Of a DNA stretch of 64,000 bases, positions 1 to 11,282 are shown piece after piece. The notes under the pieces are model-generated. The model saw only the letters and a list, made by a program, of their open reading frames with translations, was not told the origin of the DNA and made no database searches. Each line of letters starts with the position of its first letter. Position 1 is the stretch's first letter. The stretch is from NCBI GenBank assembly GCA_022818135.1, contig JAFMSR010000009.1, forward strand, positions 19,131,779-19,195,778, read 5' to 3'. This DNA comes from Saxidomus purpurata. Its lineage: Eukaryota; Mollusca; Bivalvia; Venerida; Veneridae. A program made the position numbers and the translations under genes.

Positions 1-1395
1 TTGGATATCACTAATACACTTTGTGTTTTTCTTGAAATTTATGATTGCAAATTTAGATATAAAATAAATGATTCAACATTTGATATACATGTAATACAAT
101 GTATATCTGAAATACGAGGTCTATATTAAATACATAACAAGTAAAGCAAGGTTTATTTATCCAACTTTAGCCAAGGAATAGAAAAACACATGGTGTTATT
201 TTTAATTTTTCGAAGTACACTAAGACTTACAATTACGACAATATACCCGTCAAATCCCTGGATGATTGTTTCGCAAATTATAATAACTACTTACGACTAC
301 ACTAACTGTGCAAAGTGATATACAAGTATATTATGTGGAAGTATATGTTATCGTTCTCTTGCTAGCAGGAAGAGCATAGGAAACCTTTATGACATATATA
401 CTATGTAATATGTCCCAGAGAGGTAAGTACATTTATTTATAAGATGGTGTACTATTTAATCATTTGTTCTACAACAGTCAGAGTTTATTTACCTAAAGTG
501 GTAGAGCAAAGAACTGGAAATGTATATAAAGGAAATTATCCAAAAGAAACGGATGTTCCCGTTTTTTGCTATTCTGTAACATGCAAGTGTGAACATGTAT
601 AGCGACTATCATACAGTTGCACACGTGTTTCTCCGAAATAAAAAGTCCAAACATGTCAATAATCGAACTTGATCAGTAAAGATGGAGATTTACGAATGTA
701 AATTGTATAGTGGTCATCTGTATAGTGATCATAGGCTATATTTAATGCATTGTTTCTGTACTTTTTATGCGAATTTTAACTTTCTTACAATGTACATTTT
801 TCCTGACCATCATAATGGGAGGAAACAGTCCCGCAAAGATAGTACTGGCGGGCAATTATTGATGTGTCTTTCAATTTGGTACATTTAATTGTTTGTGGTA
901 AAAGACTGCACCGCGGAATGTACGAAACGTACCGGCAATTTTCGCAGATATGAACAAAGCACTCCGTTCTCGGTAAAACTTGAGCTGGACTATACACACA
1001 TATATAAATCCGCACGGTGAACTTACATTTATAGTTTCTATTACAGATGATTGCTTTTCCGATACTGCTCTTAGTGCTCAATATTATTACTTTAACAATG
1101 AAAAATCTAGTTTGGTTACACATGTATCCAATTCAGAGATTTATATTCTAGAAATAATAACGCTATTGAGTGTAAGTTATATCGGCGAAAATTTCCAGTA
1201 CGGTCGGCCTCGTCTGATCTGGTCAGGTTTATACCCAATACCTTATTATTTACCGAATTGCTTTTAAATTGTTATTTACCGAAAAAATAAAATAAAATAT
1301 TGTTTAAGTCATTAAAGTATTTTGTGCCTTTTTAGCAAAATTTAGATTTTTTATTGCCATGTTTTATCTAAGGTATGTTAATGTTCTTTTGATAT
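1..1395. other. No gene seen (A+T-rich)
   Basis: A+T-rich sequence. Short open frames on both strands between 682 and 1267 overlap each other, have no recognisable motif, and are not flanked by convincing splice sites. I see nothing functional here. Confidence 0.6.
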
Positions 1396-1460
1396 ATCTT
1401 TACATGTTACCTTCGATAAATAAAGAATTTATTATTATTATAATTATTATTACTATTACT
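1396..1460 (+). repeat. AATAAA plus (TTA)n tract, probable retrotransposon 3' tail
   Basis: An AATAAA is followed within a few bases by an imperfect ATT/TTA triplet run (about 1429-1460). This arrangement is typical of the 3' end of many invertebrate LINE and SINE copies. No coding remnant is recognisable just upstream, so the parent element is unknown and it may be a plain microsatellite. Confidence 0.45.
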
Positions 1461-2558
1461 GCACTGTTAACAACTGGAATTAAGTGCAATGTCAGTAACC
1501 TCAACGAAGTCTTTTCAGTATCGTAAACGAATTTATTCACTACTACCGATACGGTAATAAATTGATCATTGCCACCTCACCAGTGATTTCCAGTTACGTG
1601 GCCCTAAACGCGCAATGCAACAAGGCGTATGCTAGACGAGCTTGATGCAAGTATCAGCAACTTAGACCGAAGTTTCACGCCATAACTTTTTAAAGTCACA
1701 AAATATGCAAATATAGGATCAAAAAGTGACTATGGCTGATATATGTAGAATCATATATTTGGACTAGTCAAAATAAAGAAGTTTTATATTTATATTTTTT
1801 TATTCTAGATCCTTTTAGAACACGTCTTTGCATATTTTACAACAAGCAGTTACTCTTTACTATATCACTATATGTAATGTATTACATCTATTGTACAAAA
1901 TAGCCCAATACTGTAGTATACTGATTTAAACACAAACGAATTATTTTATGATACCAACAAGTAATGTGTGCTAGACACACAATGGATGTTTGTAAAACAC
2001 ATATCCAATCCCCCACCTACCAAGTAGTTGCAACGGTTCCTTTTCGTTGGATTATAGATGAATCAGTCTTCAAAGCATATACTGAAGTCCGACATGTAGT
2101 GTTTGACAATAGCGTGTAACTATTCATTTGCACACACATCTCCAAAACTATGGCGCGGAACATAGGATCGGCTATATATACGTCGCCATATGCCACCTCA
2201 ATATAGTACAATACGATTTTTTCATAATGTGCAATAACATCTCCTCCACTTAACTGACTATCGATTCCAATGGCTCTTTCTACAGTTGCAGTTGTGATCC
2301 TTGTAGGTAATCTCCTTACAAAATGTGCTGGATACTATTTTGATAAATTCTTATGTTAACAAAATTGTAAGAGTTTCATAAACTGTAGTTTCTTTTACAA
2401 GAAATATTACATCTTAATTGATGGGCTTAAGTTTGGCTTATAATTACTTTCAAACGTTTGCTTGAAAACACGTAAAATCGACAGCTTTAAAGTTGAGTAT
2501 AAGATTAAAACATTTTCCTGTTCATAGTTCCCATGTATATCAATTTCAACAACACTGG
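1461..2558. other. No gene seen
   Basis: No supported gene. A 64-codon open frame on the minus strand (2017-2211) has no recognisable domain and is probably chance. The segment is the downstream flank of the lectin gene. Confidence 0.55.
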
Positions 2559-2564
2559 TTTATT
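2559..2564 (-). promoter_or_regulatory. Polyadenylation signal of the lectin gene
   Basis: TTTATT on the plus strand reads AATAAA on the minus strand, about 85 bases past the stop codon of the lectin at 2649. Position and orientation suit a short 3' UTR. The hexamer is common in A+T-rich DNA, so this is an inference. Confidence 0.45.
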
Positions 2565-2648
2565 CCACAATTGCATTCTGTCTGATATTAAACTGGTTAG
2601 GTTTTGACGATATTCCAGTTTTCCCAATTTTATGCCCGACAGGTTTAG

Positions 2649-3479
2649 TTACATAATGTGACAAATATAATTATAAGACATCGGACAGTTTCTATCCCAC
2701 CAATACCATTCGGTTGACGATTTTTGAAGAATTTTGCAGAGTTCAGTTGCGCCATTGGTTGGTTCCCCAGGTTTCCAAATAGAAAATGTCGAATCAGCTG
2801 ACTCGTAGGCATAATCCCAATTTCCACCTTGAACTTGTCTGCGGCCGTCAATCCAAACATATTCCAATGATGTGCCCGAAAGAATCACCGTAACGTCATT
2901 GAGTTTAGCAGTAGAATCAATGTTGATAAGATGGCCGCCGTCATTCTTACATACACTTTCAGCGTCGTCCCGTACCTTTTTGTCCGAGTCGTACAAGTTC
3001 ACACAAAAGCCATTTTTAGTGGTATTATAATCATCAGGACATGGACCCTCGCAAACTCCTGATTCATACTCCACAGTTGACATAACGTATCTCTCACAAT
3101 ACGTTGTATTAAACCCACAGTTTCTGCTGCGATTTCGACCTCCAAACTCTCCAAGTATGCTTGATTCACATTCAGACCATTCACTCCAATCTGAACAAGG
3201 ATGCAGTCGACACATCTCTGCTATAACGTCTTCCTTGAAGCCATTCGAAGCAGATAGGTTCGCAGCCAGTTCTTTAACTTCATATTCCAAGTTTCTCATT
3301 GTTTTTCCGATTAGCTTCAGCAGAGGTTTGTTTAGTTTAGTTCCCATGTTAATCAGCATGTGTCCATTTAACCGATTCGAATTGCCACTGTCTGTCACAG
3401 GGGCACATGTTATCCCTGGCAGCACTGAAACAGCAAACACAACAGTCAAACCTATAACCATTATAATTCTCATTCTCAA
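2649..3479 (-). CDS. Secreted TSP1/C-type lectin domain protein
   Basis: A 276-residue protein in one uninterrupted exon. Residues 1-26 are a signal peptide (basic start, hydrophobic core, small residues before the likely cut at TCA/PV). Residues about 40-90 are a hydrophilic, probably helical linker. Residues 95-147 are a thrombospondin-1-like repeat with the signature WSEWSEC and a GGRNRSRNC segment. Residues 147-273 are a C-type lectin-like domain with the expected cysteines (C147, C159, C177, C248, C265, C273), WIDG at 209-212 and a terminal YIC. The calcium-site motifs are non-standard: EPTN (239-242) instead of EPN and WWDRN instead of WND, so sugar binding by the classical calcium site is doubtful. 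There are four N-glycosylation sequons and no membrane segment. Related invertebrate proteins act as soluble recognition factors in immunity or mucus; that role is inferred here. The start is the first Met, directly before the signal peptide. An upstream non-coding exon cannot be excluded. Confidence 0.88.
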   Translation of the reverse strand: MRMRIIMVIGLTVVFAVSVLPGITCAPVTDSGNSNRLNGHMLINMGTKLNKPLLKLIGKTMRNLEYEVKELAANLSASNGFKEDVIAEMCRLHPCSDWSEWSECESSILGEFGGRNRSRNCGFNTTYCERYVMSTVEYESGVCEGPCPDDYNTTKNGFCVNLYDSDKKVRDDAESVCKNDGGHLINIDSTAKLNDVTVILSGTSLEYVWIDGRRQVQGGNWDYAYESADSTFSIWKPGEPTNGATELCKILQKSSTEWYWWDRNCPMSYNYICHIM

Positions 3480-5740
3480 GATGATAAACTTCCTTGAGCA
3501 ATTTGATTTTTTTCTGTCCAGAAATCAAACCGAATTTCGTCTCGTCAATTCGGTAACGAATTTACATCTGGCAAATGTAAAAAAAAAATTCTCTTTCATT
3601 ATTTTTTTCCTAGTAATCGGAGCACACTTACTAGGCCGAGCGTAATTCTTATTAGTTTTGCTCCGGAATAAAAATGCAACATTTATTGTCCGAAGTTAAA
3701 TACAGAAAAAAGGTTTTAATGATACAATGTAGTAATAAATTAATAATAATAATATAGTCTGTATTTACGGAATAAAACAATACACACGTTGACCTTGTTC
3801 AGACCATATGCTTTTACATTTTAACAATAAATACAGTGTGACAAATGTAAGACAATTCAAAATCTGGCTATTTAAAGCACTTATTAAGTTATTATGTTAT
3901 TTTACTATTGAAAATGTTTATTTGACTATTTTACAACTGAGTCAAAAAAGATGCTCAATATACAAAAAAAAAAAAATACGCTTTGAAAATACATAAGAAG
4001 TAATTTCTCTTATTGACATTATACGGATTTTCAATTCATGATTTTATATTATATTCAATAGGAATAAAGTCATACAGATTCAAGCATATTGGGTTATATT
4101 TAGGAGCCAATTCAGAATTGAAATTGAGACACATAGTTTAGGACACATATTACGTCATGGCAATTCTTTGTATAAACGTGACTGTTTGCAGTGACAATTA
4201 TAAAACTGACATTACCAGATTTTATCAATATTACAAGTACATGTAATAATAAAAGATACATGTTCAAAAAAGTGGTCAAAGCTTTGTCCTGTTATTCCAG
4301 CTGAAACGATATCTAACATTGTGTTAGTAAATTGTTATATGGTGTTCAGAATTCGTAAAAGAAATTCGCGTGGCCTAATTTATGAATTCCTGGAACTAGT
4401 TCCATTTTACGAGGTAAACAAACATTTATGCTCGTGACATGTTGATTACATACATCCGTTTGCATATACACATGCTGACATGTATACCATACATCGTTCA
4501 TATCAGCATGTGATAAGACTATCAGCCACGCGGATCCGGTTTGGAAGTGAATATTTTTTATACATTACGAAATGTTATTTGATAACGCTTATCACAGTTT
4601 CCTAGAACTGAAATCCTGTTTGTGAGAACAAAATGGACCAGGAATATAGACGTTTTTTTTGTATATTTTAAGAAATGTTTATACATGTACATGTTTTTGC
4701 AAAAATTGATGAACTCTTGTTCTAATTAGAATGTAGGACTTCAAACTCTAAGGTTTATCCTATGAAAAATCCCTTTGTGAGGTTCATTGTCAAAAACGAA
4801 ATCGTTTAAGTAAGAAAATCTCATGTTTGTTTTTAAAATACTTTCCGCACTCTTCAGTAACACCACATTTCAAGTTTCATAATCTATGATTACAGACTTT
4901 CACTCTGGTACTTAGAACCGTGAAGGGGGAATCGATTAGCGCAAAGGGGCGTTGCTCTAGCCGATGGGGCGGATGTTATTTCGTTTCTTTTTTCAGTCTA
5001 CCGGGTACTTTAGTGGTAAAATATAAAAGATTAATTACGGGAAAATTAAGATATTATGTCAACTGTTTCATATATGAATGTAAAAATATACATGTATATC
5101 AAAGCCTAAAAAGGCACAATAATCCTGACCGCCTGCTCCTATTGTTATCCTTACCTGCTTATTTGCTGTTTAAGCTCACCTGGAGTAAAGTATAATAAGT
5201 TAAAGAAATGAAATTATTTCTCTGATAAGGCAAGAGTGCTAGTAATAGGGAAATATTCGAGCCTTACAGTTTGCCCTACTTTCTCCAATATTCTCAATAT
5301 CTCCAATATGAAAATAACAATTTAACTTATTTCTCCAATACGTGGGACTGTACACAACATAACTACGCTCAGCACCAAATCTCTATATATCTCAACACAA
5401 ATATTGTCTGTAGATGGGATACACTGTAAGCAGGTTTAAGGTCCATCTTACAGGAATAGAAAAACTTATTGCTGCGGTTCGCTGACGCTCCCTCAGACTA
5501 AATTTGTAGATTTCTGTAATATAGACCAATAAGGTATACATAAAAAAAATTATATGGGCAAATCATCAAGTCAAGCAAATCAACTTCCAAAATGCCCAGT
5601 TCACGAACAGAACTAAATAAGAGAACTAGTTTCCAACTATTATCAAAGGCATCCGAAATAACATATAACCAAACTATGCAATCAATAGATAGTTTCCGCA
5701 ACGGACTGCAAGACACGCATATCAGACAAAATGCTGCTTT
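3480..5740. other. No gene seen; upstream flank of lectin gene
   Basis: Promoter-side flank of the minus-strand lectin, then A+T-rich DNA. The plus-strand open frame at 3157-3645 is mostly antisense to the lectin. The one at 4920-5195 has no domain or convincing codon pattern. A short Ser/Lys-rich frame around 5592-5735 is not recognisable. I see no promoter element I would defend. Confidence 0.5.
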
Positions 5741-6004
5741 TCTGTTGGTTTTGGTTTATTCTAATCTATTTATAATATATATTTAATTAGTTTACTTCTC
5801 TTGGAACTGATTGCGAAACAAATTCTTACATCTTATATTTATTGCTGTCGGAAGTCACTTCAGATTGAATCAACCTCGAAGAGTCAAAGAGGCAATGTGA
5901 AATCGAACCTATGGACACTACTTCTACCTTGCACTAGTGGGGATAGAACCCGAGAACCTCCGATTGTGGGGCGAACGCACTACCACTGTACCATGTCGAC
6001 TCCA
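5741..6004 (-). mobile_element. tRNA-derived SINE (minus strand)
   Basis: Read on the minus strand, 6004-5937 is a tRNA-like head with an A box (GGTACAGTGGTAGTGCG) and a degenerate B box (GGTTCTATCC). About 190 bases of body follow and end near 5745 in a GTTGGTTTTGGTTTA-type terminus also seen in the SINE ending at 56851. The open frame over it (5801-6097) is a by-product of the SINE and not a gene. Confidence 0.65.
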
Positions 6005-6423
6005 CTTTTCTTTTTGATAACCGTAATTAAAAATTACCGTGATCCATTATGTTCAGGTCCAATGACAATGTATCGCATAATCCATTATACTTTTTGATAG
6101 AAATACAAATGTATCTTGTTCGAGTTTGTAAAATCTGTAAACATAATTCTTCTTTGATCTCATTGATTTTTAGGCAATACTTATTGTTGAGAATCCGAAT
6201 GTTAATTATAGTTTGTTATGGATAAGTAGCCAGCCTGAGGGCTCATCAATATTTATAATTCATACATGTAAAAGATCGTGATTTAGATTTGTGATCAATT
6301 GACTGTTTATAGTCCCGTCCATAGGGTCAAACTGTCAGGGCTCCTGCGATTGGAGAAGCTGAATTGCCAGCAATATCTATTCTTTAAGACTGCTAAATCA
6401 CGAGTATAGTTTGCGCTCTAGCA

Positions 6424-6588
6424 ATGAACAGAGCGTGGTTCTTGTCGTTTTTAGTACATGTTATCATCCTGTATGGATTTTGTCATGTAGTTGGTTTTAG
6501 GAAATTTGTAAAGGATGTTGGGTTACAGGGATACGCATGTAGAAAAGAAAATGTAGTGTTCAACATTGTTACAATGGGCAGTACGTAG
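6424..6588 (+). CDS. Candidate first exon with signal peptide (unrecognised)
   Basis: A 54-codon frame starts at an ATG with a purine at -3. Its first 20 or so residues (MNRAWFLSFLVHVIILYGFC) look like a signal peptide, and a polar stretch with one further Cys follows. A GTACGT at 6581 could be a splice donor just before the stop, so this may be the first exon of a secreted protein. No partner exon was identified and the frame is short. It could be chance. Confidence 0.25.
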   Translation: MNRAWFLSFLVHVIILYGFCHVVGFRKFVKDVGLQGYACRKENVVFNIVTMGST

Positions 6589-8037
6589 TAAACTATAGAG
6601 CCAGTCACTCGGCGTTGTTCTCTATTACAAGTATATGACAGGGGCATGCAATAGTAAAAATAGTAATAGATCTACATGTTTATTTACGGAGTTGGTATTC
6701 GTTCTTCAAGAATAATGTTAATGTTTAATATGGTTCAGTGACGAAGTTGCTAGGTTGCGATTTCGGTGGATTGTCGCTGAGAACAAGCCGTTTTCGACTC
6801 CAAGGAAGTCGTCTACAAACAAACAAAATTTGTTCCCTTGTATTTAGCATTTGCAGAATACTGTTGACAATGCCACCCATATCATTATAGAAATGCATGC
6901 TTGTGAATATACAACAAATGTAGCAAATGTAGAGTTGATGCAAAATCTCTGATTATGTCAATTGAATATAAGTTTACTGTATTATGATTACATGTAGCTC
7001 AAATTGATGTACATTATATGGCATTTATGTACAAGGCTACATATAAAAGTCCAAGACCTAACTTAATATACAAAAATTACAATAGTATTCCTTTTTCAAC
7101 ATAATCACCCTTAGTTCCATCTCGATATAAGTCTTCTTCCTAAACTGCCTAAAAGGCTCCAACATCACAAATGAAATCGTTGTCACTGTCAAAATGTCAA
7201 CAAGTTTGGGAAAGATGTAAACATCCGAAGGTGTTAGATCAGTTTAATACGGGGGTGTTCAGAAGGAGTTCAATGCCACACTCAACAGCTGCAGATGCTG
7301 CTGCAGCAGATGCAATATCCGTAAGCAGAAGGATACATGCCCTGAACTTTCCTTTCCCGCATTTTTAGATATTCTCCTTAATCTCTCGTTATCTATATCA
7401 ACATAATATTTATAAGACAATATATCATTTCCCCCTTTCTTTATGAAAGTAAACTCAATTTAAGAACAATGTATTATCAAATTTTAAGAATATTAAATGA
7501 ACTCATAATATCAAGATTTAACAGTAAAAACGTAATCATGCCAAAAGATGAACTATACAGCTGTTACAAATCAGACATTAAGCATATAATTTTCACTGAT
7601 ATTTAAGCCATTATATTCTGATAAGATCGACCGCAGCATGGGCGAGTCTAATTATAAACTCATTAACTCTGTCCTGTTAGATAAGTATATCATATGAAAC
7701 AAATACTTGAGATGATATCCTAAGTTTATCAATAATTAGCTATAATTTGTCTGAGAATTGTTTTTTGAGATTCGATATGATTAATTAGAATAGAGGAAGT
7801 GTGTCGTGTTGTAAATACTCCTTCGGAAATTCTGCACTGTTGACCAGCTGAGTAAGTGAACATTCATACAGCATTTTTCACATAATATTTGATTTATTCG
7901 CTTGAGGATAAATCGTTTATTCAAATCATATAACTGGTATATCTGTTTTTATATATAACAACCCCGAGTAGGGCCTCCTAAAGAGTCATGGGAGACAACT
8001 CATCTACGAATGAGACTATATAAGGCAGGATTTTTCT
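6589..8037. other. No gene seen; left flank of the LINE insertion
   Basis: A+T-rich DNA. An open frame at 7171-7368 contains a short Ala/Asp-rich stretch encoded by a CAG/GCTG run and is not recognisable. A TATATAAGG at about 8018-8026 lies just upstream of the LINE target site and may be a fortuitous TATA-like word. Confidence 0.45.
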
Positions 8038-8051
8038 AAGAACGCTCTTTC
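8038..8051 (+). repeat. Target-site duplication, left copy
   Basis: AAGAACGCTCTTTC is repeated without mismatch at 18081-18094, exactly after the (ATCAA)n tail of the LINE. A 14-bp exact match at both edges of an element with LINE ORFs is the expected product of target-primed reverse transcription. Confidence 0.85.
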
Positions 8052-8966
8052 ATTCACTTTGCTCTTGACTGTTGAACTGGTCGCACGCTTCTCTTGAAAG
8101 AGCCTCAAATATTGTCTTTGCGCCAGGAAATGCTCAAGTATTAAAAGCCTTCGGGTTTGACAAAGTGCCTTTAAGGACTTAGAAATTTTTCGGAAAAAGT
8201 TTCAAAATTTTTTCAAAGTGTATTTTATAAGTGTTAAGTGTTATCAGCTACAGGACAGATAGGATAGGATAGGATAGGATAGGATAGGATAGGATTTAAT
8301 CGGGACAAGTAAGGGTAAAAGATCACAGAGGGGGTAAGATTAAATAGGTTAGAACTAACAAATAAGGGTCTTTTGGTAAACTTCATACTTTTTGCTGATA
8401 TCATAGATAACAGTAACAAGTATTGCATTATAGCATTAAAAACAGCGTGAATCTGGTGATTTAAGGGCTGCACGGCCAATAAAGCGCCAGAAATACGTGA
8501 AACTACGTGATATTTATTATATATAAGGGAAAAGGGTAATACGACAAGAAACTGAGGGGAGAAAAGTAAAATTTAGGCTGGGTACAGGAAATCAGAATTG
8601 GGGTAGGGCTAGCCTGAAAGCTGATAACAACTTAATTTTCATAACTAAAACATTTAGGATTAATAAATCTAGTAGAACTATAACATAAGTACCTTCAGTT
8701 AAAATTTCAGCAATATAAGTATCTGATTAAAAAAGATATTAAAATTTTAAGGAAATAGGAATCAAAAACAAAAGTGTTCAAAATTCAGGACAGGTCGATC
8801 ATAACGTAACGTCATCTTTCGGCAAACATTATTTGTTTATTAAGTAAACGAACTCTTTCAAAATTCATAAACATAATATTTAAGTGTTTGGTTATAAGTT
8901 AAAACAAAAATAAACAAGTTCTTTTTTCTTTTTCGACATTTTTTAAAGAATAAATCAAAAAGAATA
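8052..8966 (+). other. LINE 5' UTR and presumed internal promoter
   Basis: Sequence between the left target duplication and the first ORF1 ATG. LINEs of this group are transcribed by RNA polymerase II from an internal promoter at the very 5' end, so the first tens of bases from 8052 are the likely promoter; no specific motif is certain. It contains the (AGGAT)n run at 8261-8295. Confidence 0.6.
8261..8295 (+). repeat. (AGGAT)7 microsatellite in LINE 5' UTR
   Basis: Seven perfect AGGAT units. Internal to the retrotransposon, so its length may vary between genomic copies. Confidence 0.9.
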
Positions 8967-9743
8967 ATGAGTGGCATAAAACAATTGGCGTCAAAGGCAA
9001 AGGTATCTGCAGTTAAAGCAGTAAGAGCAAATAAAGGGAAAAGTACAGTAGCCCGTAGGGCACAACAGAGTACAACAGTTAAGTTAGTCAACAAAATAGC
9101 AGGTGACAGGTCACACATGATCTCAGAGAGATTTTCATGGCGTGAACTAAACCTGACACTCCAAGAAATACTAATGAGTAGAGTAGGGACTGCAGTAACG
9201 AAAACAATGAAAGACAGAGTAGAAGAAATAGTTAGAAGAAAGAAGATGACACCAAGTGCCAGTGACAATAAGAGCACTATAAACAAAGAAACTCAAACTG
9301 TAAATAATCCAAGTAGTGTAGGTGTCACAGAAACAAAAGATAGGGTGTCACCAAGTGTCAGTGACAATAAGAGCACTACAAACAAAGAAAATCAAACTGT
9401 GAATAATTCAAGTAGTGTAGGTGTCACAGAAACAAAGGATAGAGTGTCAGCAGAAACACAAACTGAAAATCAATGTAGTGTTAAAAGTGCCAATGACAAT
9501 AAGCGCACAGCAGAGACTCAAACAAGTGTCAAAAATGAGACAATCAATAGGGTGCCAATAATAACACTGATTGAAAATATTGATTCTCAAGTAGAGCAAA
9601 CTCAAGACAGAGAAATAAATTCATCAAAAAATTATCTCTGCAACTTCACAAAAGTAGATGAAGATGTATATTTTAGAATAGTTAGTAGACTAGAAAATGA
9701 ATATGTATTAGTTAAAAAAAAAAAAAAATCAGGACACCCCTAA
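8967..9743 (+). CDS. LINE ORF1 protein, N-terminal segment (frameshifted)
   Basis: Opens the ORF1 of the LINE: a 258-codon segment that is Lys/Arg-rich at the start, then low complexity. Residues about 92-180 hold a tandem duplication of a roughly 34-residue block containing DNKST, QTVNN and GVTETKDRVS. The frame ends in a Lys run encoded by 15 consecutive A (9714-9728) and stops soon after. The next frame over that run stays open with similar Pro/Asn/Gln-rich character to a TAA at 9811 and then on into the next segment, so the original ORF1 was longer. The A run is the probable frameshift site. ORF1 proteins of this group are RNA-binding gag-like chaperones. Confidence 0.7.
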   Translation: MSGIKQLASKAKVSAVKAVRANKGKSTVARRAQQSTTVKLVNKIAGDRSHMISERFSWRELNLTLQEILMSRVGTAVTKTMKDRVEEIVRRKKMTPSASDNKSTINKETQTVNNPSSVGVTETKDRVSPSVSDNKSTTNKENQTVNNSSSVGVTETKDRVSAETQTENQCSVKSANDNKRTAETQTSVKNETINRVPIITLIENIDSQVEQTQDREINSSKNYLCNFTKVDEDVYFRIVSRLENEYVLVKKKKKSGHP

Positions 9744-10404
9744 AAAACAAATTACTAGGATGGAAGGGGGGTCACAACCATCCCCAATAGTGATAGATTC
9801 ACCAAAAAATTAAAAAAAACAACAGTCTCAGCAAAGGGGGGCAATAACATCCCCAATAATCATAAATAGTCCAAATCAAAACAATAACAAAAATGGGGGA
9901 AATACATCCACCCCAATAAAAATATTAGACACCCCTAAAAATGAAATGAAAAATAACAAAATTTCTTCCCCAATCCAATTAAATAACAAATTTCAGATTT
10001 CAGAAGAGGGAGGGGAAAATATTACTACCAAAACGAAAAATCTTAAAACAAACCCCACCCCATCACCCCCATCCACAAAAAAACAGACCAATGAACAGAG
10101 AGAAAGAATCATTAAAGAATCATGGATCGATATGGTCATTAAGGGGGTTCAAGGGGGATTAAGCACACAGAAATTAGCAATTATGGAAAAAAATTTAAAA
10201 CAACAATTCGGCGGGAATGTAATAAGAAAATTGAATAACAACAAGGGGGCTTTATTTTTCCAAGTCAGACAAGATTTCGAAACGAAAATCAAAGATTTCA
10301 AGTTTGGGAGACACGAAATCAAAATAGAAAATAAAAAAACCTACATCAAAAGTAACAAAAATCAGCATGGGAGTATTAGAAGTGCCAAAAAATCAGAGCA
10401 CTGA
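9744..10404 (+). CDS. LINE ORF1 protein, middle segment (stop and frameshift)
   Basis: The frame is open from 9744 to 9810, interrupted by one TAA at 9811-9813 inside an A-rich tract, then open to 10404 (first Met at 9937). It is low complexity (Asn, Pro, Lys, Gln) and then becomes a more ordered segment with a WIDMVIKGVQ stretch. The meaningful protein then passes to the overlapping frame starting at 10367, so a second frameshift lies in about 10340-10400, next to short A runs. Confidence 0.6.
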
Positions 10405-11233
10405 ACAATTAAGGCAAACATTATTTAAAAACAACAAAAACATAGCAACAATAAGGCAAAAAGAATTTATTCACAAAGGGAAAAAGGAAATCACCAATGA
10501 AATGATAATAACTTTTACATGCGAAGAATTACCATTAAGTCTGAAAGGGACCAATTTAATAGTAAAACCAACAACCCTAGGGTACATTAGATGTAGAAAG
10601 TGTCAGGCTCCCGGACACAAAACAAACCAATGCAGAAACAAGATTAAATGCCCGAAATGTACTGGCAACCATGAAATAGGACTGTGCAATGCTACTGAAT
10701 TAAAATGCAACAATTGTTTAGGAAATCACTGGGGCTCCAGCAAATCCTGCCCCGTATACAAAAAATATGTTCAAAAAATAAATGCAGCAAATTATGAAAT
10801 CAAAAAAGAGTATGAGACAAGATGTGCCGAACAACAGCACACCCCTCAAGATAAAACCTCTACCCCAGTTGTCACCCCCACCCCAACTATCAAGAAACCT
10901 CAAGAAATACCAAAATTAAATAACCCAAAACCCCCAACACCCAAAAAAACACTAAATACACAAGAAATAATTAAAATAAAACAAGAAAGATGTGCTTATC
11001 CCCTACCCCCACCTCACAGACAAATTAAAAGGGAACCAAATTGGGGAGGGAATTATGGGATCCGTACAAACCAACAAAATGGCCCAATGTATTATAGATT
11101 CCGAAGGGGGCCACATACAATACCAAATTTAAGGGGTATCACAAATTCAAATCACCCCCACCCCCATATCATGTACACAGGACCGAATGGACAAATGACA
11201 ATTCACTGTCCACTCAATATATGCAGAACATAG
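10367..11233 (+). CDS. LINE ORF1 protein, C-terminal segment with CCHC knuckles
   Basis: A 288-codon segment. Residues 1-70 include GVLEVPKN and a strand-rich region resembling the RRM-like core of I/Jockey-type ORF1 proteins. Three zinc knuckles follow: C76-C79-H84-C89 (CX2CX4HX4C), C95-C98-H102-C107 and C114-C117-H121-C128. The tail is Pro/Lys-rich and low complexity. Knuckles of this type bind the element RNA in the retrotransposition particle. The apparent Met at 10367 is not the true start; the segment continues the frame upstream through a frameshift. It stops 49 bases before ORF2. Confidence 0.75.
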   Translation: MGVLEVPKNQSTEQLRQTLFKNNKNIATIRQKEFIHKGKKEITNEMIITFTCEELPLSLKGTNLIVKPTTLGYIRCRKCQAPGHKTNQCRNKIKCPKCTGNHEIGLCNATELKCNNCLGNHWGSSKSCPVYKKYVQKINAANYEIKKEYETRCAEQQHTPQDKTSTPVVTPTPTIKKPQEIPKLNNPKPPTPKKTLNTQEIIKIKQERCAYPLPPPHRQIKREPNWGGNYGIRTNQQNGPMYYRFRRGPHTIPNLRGITNSNHPHPHIMYTGPNGQMTIHCPLNICRT

Positions 11234-11282
11234 ATTAGTCATTAATCATTAATAACCAAAAACAACTCCGAATAATTCTTTA

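Noticed and set aside
3157..3645. 162-codon plus-strand frame
   Set aside because: Antisense to the lectin gene, whose domains are clear on the other strand.
6174..6281. Plus-strand frame of 35 codons behind a TTTTTAG acceptor
   Set aside because: An open frame this short is expected by chance in three frames, with no donor or homology.
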